Shown here: one piece after another, positions 58,446 to 64,000 of the stretch
How the letters are laid out: each line of letters starts with the position of its first letter
Position numbering within the stretch: position 1 is the stretch's first letter
DNA from: Prochlorococcus sp. MIT 1300
Lineage (GTDB): Bacteria; Cyanobacteriota; Cyanobacteriia; PCC-6307; Cyanobiaceae
Direction: 5' to 3'
Length of the DNA: 64,000 bases
Assembly (NCBI RefSeq): GCF_034092375.1
Contig: NZ_CP139302.1
Coordinates: 1,488,001-1,552,000 of the forward strand
The notes under the pieces: model-generated
Seen by the model: the letters and a program-made list of their open reading frames with translations, nothing else
What the model was told of the DNA's origin: nothing
Database searches by the model: none
Program-made: the position numbers and the translations under genes

Positions 58446-59651
58446 GTGCCCACTTCTATTCCTTGCCGTCGCTTTGGTCGTTCAGAGATAGAAATACCAA
58501 TTTTGTCTCTTGGTGGAATGCGATATCAACAGAGCTGGTCTGATCTGGCTTTGGATGAAATTTCTTTTAATGAGCAATCTCATGTGGAAAATATTTTGGA
58601 GGCAGCTGTGTCCTGTGGTTTGCATCATGTAGAAACTGCAAGGCATTACGGAAGTTCTGAGCTGCAGCTTGGTAGGGCAATGCAGAAGATCTCTGATTCA
58701 AAGCGTTTGCTTCAGACAAAAGTTCCTGCGAATGATGATCCCCATTCTTTTGAAAAAGAGTTGGAGTTGAGTTTTGAAAGACTTAAATGCAAAAGGGTTG
58801 ATCTGTTCGCAATTCATGGTCTGAATCTCCCTGAGCATCTGGATCAGACTCTGCGCCCAAATGGGTGTATGGATGTTGTTCGTAGATGGCAGGATGACGG
58901 GAGAATTGGGCATGTTGGTTTCTCTACTCATGGTCCAGTAGATCTAATTATTGAGGCGATTAAGACAGGCCATTTTGATTACGTGAACCTTCATTGGTAT
59001 TACATTTGGCAAGAGAATTCACTTGCTTTAGATGTTGCGAAAGAATATGATTTAGGCGTTTTCATAATTAGCCCTACTGATAAGGGAGGACATCTTCATA
59101 ACCCTTCTTTAGAACTTATTAAGTTGTGTGCTCCCCTACACCCTATTGTTTTTAATGATCTCTTCTGCTTAAGTGATCCAAGGGTACACACTATTAGTGT
59201 AGGTGTAGCCAACTTGCAAGATTTTGAGAAGCACCTTGAAGCAGTAACACTTTTAGATAGTGTTCAAAATTATTTGCCGGAAATAAAGGCACGTTTGTAT
59301 TCTGCTGCACGAATGAAGTTAGGCGATGCTTGGTTAGATAGCTGGAAGGTAGGTCTGCCAAGTTGGCAAGAAACCCCAGGCCATATAAACCTTCATGTTT
59401 TGCTTTGGCTTCATAATCTGCTTGAGGCATGGGATATGGAAAGTTATGCAAAGGCTCGCTATTGCTTGTTAGGTAATGGGGGACATTGGTTTCCAGGTAG
59501 TAATGCTGATGTTTTAGATAGTGAGGTTAGTGAAATAAGTTTAAGGGAAGCTCTTTGCAATAGCCCTTGGCGAGATGATATCCCTTTATTGCTGAGGAAT
59601 CTCCGAGAACGAATTGGTGGGCAATCTAGGCAAAGGCTTTCTAGTGCATAG
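58446..59651 (+). CDS. Aldo/keto reductase family protein
   Basis: A 401-residue member of the aldo/keto reductase barrel family: RRFGRSEIEIPILSLGGMRY, then ETARHYGSSELQLG, where the usual catalytic Asp is replaced by Glu but Tyr is kept, LQTKV with the catalytic Lys, DLFAIHG with the His, and GRIGHVGFSTHG. The C-terminal 100 residues are less typical. The GTG at 58446 is preferred to an earlier in-frame ATG that would overlap the ferredoxin by 71 bases. It is downstream of the ferredoxin and may be part of the same operon. Its end overlaps rsmG by 11 bases. The substrate is unknown. Confidence 0.85.
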   Translation: MPTSIPCRRFGRSEIEIPILSLGGMRYQQSWSDLALDEISFNEQSHVENILEAAVSCGLHHVETARHYGSSELQLGRAMQKISDSKRLLQTKVPANDDPHSFEKELELSFERLKCKRVDLFAIHGLNLPEHLDQTLRPNGCMDVVRRWQDDGRIGHVGFSTHGPVDLIIEAIKTGHFDYVNLHWYYIWQENSLALDVAKEYDLGVFIISPTDKGGHLHNPSLELIKLCAPLHPIVFNDLFCLSDPRVHTISVGVANLQDFEKHLEAVTLLDSVQNYLPEIKARLYSAARMKLGDAWLDSWKVGLPSWQETPGHINLHVLLWLHNLLEAWDMESYAKARYCLLGNGGHWFPGSNADVLDSEVSEISLREALCNSPWRDDIPLLLRNLRERIGGQSRQRLSSA

Positions 59652-60396
59652 TGCCTAGGGGCCTTTTCGTTGGTATACCTATCGACCTTGGGTAAATAGT
59701 TGGACATTCTGAATCTTTTTTTACTCTTATCTGATGACGTAAACCACGATTATTTGGGAGCTGAATACTTTCTACTTTAATTATTTTAGATTTTAATGGT
59801 TTTAAAGCTTCAATGAGTTTCTTCTCTTCTACTAGGTTCCACTGACCACGAAATAATAATGCTTCTTTGTTTGTTTTGATTAAAGGTATTAAATATTCAG
59901 CTAAAACCGGACAACTTGCTACTGCGCGTGCCATGGCTAAATCAAACTTTCCACGACAAGCTTTATCATGACCAGTAGTCTCTACACGCTCCGTACGAAC
60001 AGTTACTCTTGGATTTAATCCTAAATCTTTAACCATTCCCTTGAGAGCATCCGTTTTCTTCCGGACAGATTCTATGAGTGTTAACTTTGCTTTAGGTAGG
60101 GCTATTGCAACTGCAAGTCCAGGGAAGCCACAACCGGTGCCTACATCAATAATGCTGAGGGGTATTTGTGGGGTCGACAGTTCATGACTAAGAGGCCAGA
60201 GGCTGTCAAAAATTTGTGAAATCCAATAATCTTCACCTTCTATGAGTTTTGTCAGATTTATTTGTGAATTCCATTTTTGTAGTGATGTTTGAAGAGTTCT
60301 CATTTGCTCAAATTGTTGATTTGATGGTTCCCATTGCATCGTTTCCCAAATCGATGGACTCGGCTGTGAAAAATCTGTATGGCTATGTAACTGCAT
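59641..60396 (-). CDS. rsmG: 16S rRNA (guanine527-N7)-methyltransferase RsmG
   Basis: RsmG (GidB) methylates G527 of 16S rRNA; loss can give low-level streptomycin resistance. The 251-residue protein has the family motif IIDVGTGCGFPGLAVAIALP, then LIESVRKKTDALKGMVKDLG and KFDLAMARAVASCPVLAEYL, which carry the SAM site. The N-terminus may start at an internal methionine about 20 residues in. It is convergent with the aldo/keto reductase and divergent from the J-domain gene. Confidence 0.95.
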   Translation of the reverse strand: MQLHSHTDFSQPSPSIWETMQWEPSNQQFEQMRTLQTSLQKWNSQINLTKLIEGEDYWISQIFDSLWPLSHELSTPQIPLSIIDVGTGCGFPGLAVAIALPKAKLTLIESVRKKTDALKGMVKDLGLNPRVTVRTERVETTGHDKACRGKFDLAMARAVASCPVLAEYLIPLIKTNKEALLFRGQWNLVEEKKLIEALKPLKSKIIKVESIQLPNNRGLRHQIRVKKDSECPTIYPRSIGIPTKRPLGTMH

Positions 60397-60469
60397 TTCT
60401 GGGTTGATCTCTTTAGGATGTGGAAGAAGGGGGATTCTTGGATTTGTTTTTAAGATTTTGATTTTAGAT

Positions 60470-60985
60470 TTGACTGCTCTCCCTAACTATTACGAACAAT
60501 TAGAAGTCTCTCGCTCTGCAGATAATGAGACACTTCGGAGAGCGTTCTGTCGATTGAGTAAGACTCTTCACCCAGATACGACTTCTTTGCCGCCTGAAAC
60601 GGCTTCTGAGAAATTTCAAGCACTAAAAAAGGCTTATGAGTTTCTTTCTGACCCGGCTCTGAGAAAGTCCTATGACGAAAGTCTTGATCTAGAGATTTCA
60701 ATAAAATCATCATCAAGCTCAAAGTTGATGGAGACTCGCTTTAAGGGTCAACGAAAGAAAGAAGAAGTTCGCCGACCGCTCTCAGGAGGAGAGCTTTTCT
60801 CACTTTTGCTACTTGGCTTGGTCTTATGCATAAGTTTGTTGGTGGCAGGCGGAATTTCTCTGGTACAGGGACGGGAGTTGCAGGTGCGACCAAGCTGGCT
60901 CATAGTTGATTGGATTGTTGTTAAGGCTTCTCCACAGCAAGATGGTCGATCACCTACTTCCTTCTTCGGATATCCCACTGAATAG
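60470..60985 (+). CDS. J-domain membrane protein
   Basis: A protein with an N-terminal J domain and a single membrane helix. From TTG 60470 (171 aa) it begins TALPNYYEQLEVSRSADNETLRRAFCRLSKTLHPDT; the HPD motif at residues 34-36 is intact, so it should stimulate an Hsp70. A basic linker is followed by the helix LLLLGLVLCISLLVAGGISL. Earlier in-frame starts (TTG 60404 and 60458) would add residues that do not fit a J domain. It is followed by DUF3143, 10 bases later. Confidence 0.86.
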   Translation: MTALPNYYEQLEVSRSADNETLRRAFCRLSKTLHPDTTSLPPETASEKFQALKKAYEFLSDPALRKSYDESLDLEISIKSSSSSKLMETRFKGQRKKEEVRRPLSGGELFSLLLLGLVLCISLLVAGGISLVQGRELQVRPSWLIVDWIVVKASPQQDGRSPTSFFGYPTE

Positions 60986-60995
60986 ACACTCTTTA

Positions 60996-61211
60996 ATGTC
61001 TATAGAAAGGTGGCTGGCTGAGTTGGGAGCTGAGCAAAGTGCAGAGGATCTTTCGCGATGGAATTGGGAAATGCCTGAATGGTCAGCAGAAATAAAGATC
61101 GACCAAGAGGAACTGATAGTTATTTGGAGATGTGATGTTGAGCGACGATGTGCTTTCCCCTATGGGCTTTCAAGACAAGATGTAGAAGCAGCACTTATTC
61201 AGGGCCCTTGA
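60996..61211 (+). CDS. DUF3143 family protein
   Basis: A small 71-residue acidic protein of the DUF3143 family, which is mainly found in cyanobacteria. ATG 60996 gives MSIERWLAELGAEQSAEDLSRW, and the rest (EWSAEIKIDQEELIVIWRCD, FPYGLSRQDVEAALIQGP) fits the usual beta-rich pattern. An earlier frame opening at 60906 runs into the J-domain gene and is not favoured. It probably shares a transcript with the J-domain protein. Function unknown. Confidence 0.85.
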   Translation: MSIERWLAELGAEQSAEDLSRWNWEMPEWSAEIKIDQEELIVIWRCDVERRCAFPYGLSRQDVEAALIQGP

Positions 61212-61231
61212 TTCCTATTGACTGAAACAAA

Positions 61232-62524
61232 CTAAAAGCAGTCTAGCCCTTTTTTGATAGCGAAATAGCACTTTTCTAGTTGATCGTCGGTGAGACAGAG
61301 AGGAGGCAAAAGGTAAACGACTTGACCTAATGGCCTTAGAAACACCCCGTGCTCCAAAGCCTTTGCTTGTAATACTTTCCCGGTATGATTTAGATATCCT
61401 TTTTGATCATTTACTGCTAAGTCAAATGCTGCTATTGAGCCAATTAGTCTAGGTTTAGAGACTTTTGAATGTGTTGAAAGCTCTTCAAGATGGGGACGGT
61501 GGCGTTCTTCAAATTTTTCGAATAAATGAGGCTCTTTGGCCAGTAAATCCAAGCTTGCATTGGCTGCTGCACATCCTAAGGGGTTAGCAGTAAAGCTATG
61601 CCCATGCCAAAGAGTAACTCGGGGATCTTCTCCAATAAATGTTTCGAATATTGATTCTTTAGCCATCGTCACTCCCATTGGTAGGAATCCAGCAGTGAGG
61701 CCTTTGGATAATGAAATTAGATCAGGAGTGATCCCGGCTCTTTGAAATGCGAAAACTTGCCCGCATCGTCCGAACCCTGTAAGTACTTCATCGGCTATAA
61801 GTAATGCCCCAGATTTGCGGACAAGGTTTTCAAGAGATTGTAAAAACTCTTTCCTGACTATTTTCATTCCTCCAGCGCCTTGAATTAAGGGCTCAAGAAT
61901 TACCGCAGCAGTGGGAGTCTTGAGGAGTTTTTCAAGTTGTTGAAGAACTAACTGTTCCTTATTTTCAACGTTCTGATCATCCCACCAAGTGTGTGGCCAA
62001 GGTAATCGACTTACTGGAAACAATAAACCCTCAAAGGCTTCATTAAATAAATTTCTTTCCCCAACTGCCATCGCTCCGAAAGTGTCCCCATGGTACGCGC
62101 CCTCGAAAGCAATAATTTGTTGGCGTGGTTCTCCTTGATTAGCCCAAAACTGGTAGGCAATCTTCAACGCAACTTCTACCGCAGTCGAGCCATTGTCTGA
62201 AAAAAAGAGTCTTTCTAACCCTGTTAAAGCACTTAGACGAGTAGCAAGTTTTTCCGCTTGTGGGTGCACAAAGTTTGCAAAAATAACTTGTTCAAGTTGT
62301 TTGGCTTGCTCATAGATTGCAGATGCAATTTCTGGATGAGCATGACCGTGAAGAGTTACCCACCAGCTACTGATGGCATCAATAAGTGATTCTGAGTTTT
62401 CGAGATGCAGGATGGCTCCATCTCCTCCAAGAACTCGTATAGGTGGAGATGCTGAAATGATTTGAGTAAATGGTGGCCAGAGATGTGGGCCCCAAGGGTT
62501 TTTCTTAGATGTTGTTGAGCTCAT
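61232..62524 (-). CDS. bioA: Adenosylmethionine-8-amino-7-oxononanoate aminotransferase
   Basis: BioA makes 7,8-diaminononanoate from KAPA in biotin synthesis, using SAM as the amino donor. The 430-residue PLP enzyme has the family start HLWPPFTQI, WWVTLHGHAHPEI, FFSDNGSTAVEVALKIAYQFW, FEGAYHGDTFGAMAVG, LIADEVLTGFGRCG and SLSKGLTAGFLPMGVT with the PLP lysine. Its start overlaps the bioD stop by one base (TAATG), making it the last gene of the cluster. Confidence 0.97.
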   Translation of the reverse strand: MSSTTSKKNPWGPHLWPPFTQIISASPPIRVLGGDGAILHLENSESLIDAISSWWVTLHGHAHPEIASAIYEQAKQLEQVIFANFVHPQAEKLATRLSALTGLERLFFSDNGSTAVEVALKIAYQFWANQGEPRQQIIAFEGAYHGDTFGAMAVGERNLFNEAFEGLLFPVSRLPWPHTWWDDQNVENKEQLVLQQLEKLLKTPTAAVILEPLIQGAGGMKIVRKEFLQSLENLVRKSGALLIADEVLTGFGRCGQVFAFQRAGITPDLISLSKGLTAGFLPMGVTMAKESIFETFIGEDPRVTLWHGHSFTANPLGCAAANASLDLLAKEPHLFEKFEERHRPHLEELSTHSKVSKPRLIGSIAAFDLAVNDQKGYLNHTGKVLQAKALEHGVFLRPLGQVVYLLPPLCLTDDQLEKCYFAIKKGLDCF

Positions 62525-63171
62525 TAGCCAAGAAGTTTTTTGAAGCTGTCTTCAATCTTTTGTCTTTCCCATTCTCTTCTAAGGCTGTCAGCATTCAGAG
62601 AATTCAAAAAGGGCAATTGAGCAATCACCGGAACCCCCCCAAATTGTTCAAGTGTGGTGGGATTGTCTGGGTGAAGTGGACCATTGAGAACAAGGCCAAG
62701 AACAGAAATTTTGCGCAATTGCAGTGCTTCAAGACTGAGAAGGGTGTGATTAAGTGTCCCTAGACCACTTTTGGCTACTAGAACGATTGGCAGTTGCCAT
62801 TTCTCAAGCTGATCAATTTGTAGCCAGTCTCTAGTGAAAGGGACCATGAGCCCTCCAGCAGTTTCTATAACTAATGGACTTTTGCTTATTGGCAAAGTTA
62901 AGTTTTCAGGTTTGATTACACTGTTTTCTTGCTCTGCTGCCCAGTGAGGAGAGACAGGAGCTTTAAAGATATAGGTCTCTGGAAGACATCGTGTAGTTGG
63001 AAGATTTAGTAGTCGGCAAATTGTTTCTCTATCCACCTCACTATTAGATCCTGTTTGTACTGGTTTCCAATATTGGGCCTTTAGTCCTTGCACTAGTAGA
63101 GCACTGACAATTGTTTTCCCTACCTCTGTACCGGTTCCACATATCACGAGGCTTTTCATAGAAGATTTCAT
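62524..63171 (-). CDS. bioD: Dethiobiotin synthetase
   Basis: BioD closes the ureido ring, from diaminononanoate and CO2 to dethiobiotin, with ATP. The start ATG 63171 (215 aa) overlaps the bioC stop as ATGA; the frame open to 63375 is not used because it runs across bioC. The P-loop CGTGTEVGKTIVSALLVQGL, YWKPVQTGSN with the carbamate lysine, the VIETAGGLMVPFT segment and VLVAKSGLGTLNHTLLSLEAL are present. Confidence 0.97.
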   Translation of the reverse strand: MKSSMKSLVICGTGTEVGKTIVSALLVQGLKAQYWKPVQTGSNSEVDRETICRLLNLPTTRCLPETYIFKAPVSPHWAAEQENSVIKPENLTLPISKSPLVIETAGGLMVPFTRDWLQIDQLEKWQLPIVLVAKSGLGTLNHTLLSLEALQLRKISVLGLVLNGPLHPDNPTTLEQFGGVPVIAQLPFLNSLNADSLRREWERQKIEDSFKKLLG

Positions 63172-63923
63172 TTTCTGGCCAGTAATAATTGAATCACCCA
63201 GGTAAGTTTTCGTTGGTTTTTCTCTGCTTCTTGTGGCCAAGTCTTTATGAGACGTCGTAATTCGCCAACCTTTAATGTCTGGCTTTGACTGGCATGCGCA
63301 CCTATTTGGCGTATAGGACGTAATAGAGAAATGACTTCTTTGTTGTGTTGGGTGACTGTGTGAGCAACTTGCCATTGGATGGCATGGGAGGGGATGGATT
63401 TGAATAATTGAGACTTAGATGGCAATTGAAGTGCGGTGCAGGGAACTGCTGCGTTATTTGCTGCAAGACGCCATTCGGGAAAACTATCTGCTCTAGGAAC
63501 GGCTATTGCAAGCCAACCCCCGGGGGAGAGCGCTTCAAACCATTCTTTTACTTTGTATTCGACATTTGGGAACCAGTGAAGGGCAAAACTTGATGCAATT
63601 AGATCAGGAGGTTTTGGCCATTGTGGTAAACCAAGATTTAGGTCCCATAATTGGGTGTAACTATTGGAAGTTTGCTGTTCTAACATTCTCATACTTCCAT
63701 CTATTCTTATTACCTTTTGGAATGGATGTAGTTTTTCAATTGCATCGGCTAGGAAACCAGTACCTGCTCCGAGATCCACCCAAAACCCTTTAGAAATATT
63801 TTGTGCCGCACAATTTTTAGCGAGTAACTTTGCAATATCCTTTTGAAGTTGAGCATGGGTGCTATACCTGTGAGCGGCAAGATCAAAGTTGGAGATAACC
63901 TTCCTAGACCATTTTTCAGCCAT
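63168..63923 (-). CDS. bioC: Malonyl-ACP O-methyltransferase BioC
   Basis: BioC methylates malonyl-ACP so that fatty acid synthesis can build the pimeloyl chain. The 251-residue SAM-dependent methyltransferase has FDLAAHRYSTHAQLQKDIA, the SAM motif VDLGAGTGFLADAIEKL, SSFALHWFPNVE and LSPGGWLAIAVP, which are typical of BioC. It overlaps the previous gene's stop by 8 bases and is followed by bioD. Confidence 0.95.
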   Translation of the reverse strand: MAEKWSRKVISNFDLAAHRYSTHAQLQKDIAKLLAKNCAAQNISKGFWVDLGAGTGFLADAIEKLHPFQKVIRIDGSMRMLEQQTSNSYTQLWDLNLGLPQWPKPPDLIASSFALHWFPNVEYKVKEWFEALSPGGWLAIAVPRADSFPEWRLAANNAAVPCTALQLPSKSQLFKSIPSHAIQWQVAHTVTQHNKEVISLLRPIRQIGAHASQSQTLKVGELRRLIKTWPQEAEKNQRKLTWVIQLLLARK

Positions 63924-64000
63924 TTTTCTGTTCTAGCCAATCACAAACTTTTTCGATTACTTCTGAGGTCATGAGAGTGTGACCTCCCTCTTCAATAATC
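63916..64000 (-). CDS. C-terminal end of an alpha/beta hydrolase (BioK/BioH-like), cut by window
   Basis: Only the last 28 codons or so are in the window, ending at a TGA (63916-63918). They read IEEGGHTLMTSEVIEKVCDWLEQKNG, in which GGH resembles the catalytic histidine of an alpha/beta hydrolase. Placed directly before bioC, it is likely the esterase that removes the methyl group from pimeloyl-ACP methyl ester; in cyanobacteria that role is given to BioK. The name depends on gene position, as most of the protein lies outside. Confidence 0.7.
   Translation of the reverse strand, partial: IIEEGGHTLMTSEVIEKVCDWLEQKNG

Noticed and set aside
63172-63375. Longer bioD reading from 63375
   Set aside because: It runs over conserved bioC codons; the ATGA overlap at 63171 is the normal coupled start.

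Overview
This window is a stretch of core chromosome from a marine picocyanobacterium, most likely Prochlorococcus. The evidence is a PsaA/PsaB pair whose N-termini and loops resemble the divergent Prochlorococcus versions, the cyanobacterial split RNA polymerase (rpoC1 plus rpoC2), ferredoxin-dependent glutamate synthase, an Hli protein, a tocopherol/plastoquinone methyltransferase, a CbiG-CobJ fusion, and dense packing with frequent stop/start overlaps. The genus call rests on recalled protein sequences, not on a search. Base composition looks moderately AT-rich by eye, so a low-light clade is plausible but not shown.

Layout. 1-5650: photosystem I genes, with psaL (cut by the left edge) and a small unknown gene on +, facing psaA-psaB on -. 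6134-10140 (+): a secreted protein of unknown function, the cobalamin-ring enzyme CbiG-CobJ and lipA, with tRNA-Pro on - between the last two. 10145-15039 (-): a YciI-like protein and Fd-GOGAT. 15482-20271 (+): the str block rpsL-rpsG-fusA-tuf-rpsJ. 20336-21930 (+): a Lon-N-domain protein coupled to an MPBQ-type methyltransferase. 21941-28847: pheA (-), a DUF1997 protein (+), then rnhB, RNase E and a radical SAM/DUF2344 protein (all -). 28917-31420 (+): dapL, clpS and a CPBP-type membrane protease, tail to tail with a second radical SAM protein (-). 33255-39361: tRNA-Thr, a DUF3493 membrane protein (+), and the operon rimP-nusA-ylxR-infB (-). 39515-44025: HtrA protease, rpiA, hisD (-), rpsT and a TatD nuclease. 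44322-53753 (+): rpoB-rpoC1-rpoC2, followed by a 50-residue Hli gene overlapping rlmN. 55026-61211: an AmpG-like transporter (-), a 41-codon membrane-peptide ORF, HEAT-repeat protein, DUF2997, Ycf35, ferredoxin, aldo/keto reductase, rsmG (-), a J-domain membrane protein and DUF3143. 61232-64000 (-): a tightly overlapped biotin operon, an alpha/beta hydrolase end (BioK/BioH-like)-bioC-bioD-bioA.

No insertion sequence, prophage, CRISPR array, integrase or defence gene was recognised, and there is no clear previously undescribed system. The places most worth a second look are the HEAT/DUF2997/Ycf35/ferredoxin/AKR cluster, the two short genes (50 and 41 aa), the hairpin in front of rpsL, the unknown genes beside psaL and psaA, and two radical SAM proteins with no assigned substrate. 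Several starts were moved from the longest ORF to a start supported by family length, a ribosome-binding site or gene spacing; each case is stated.
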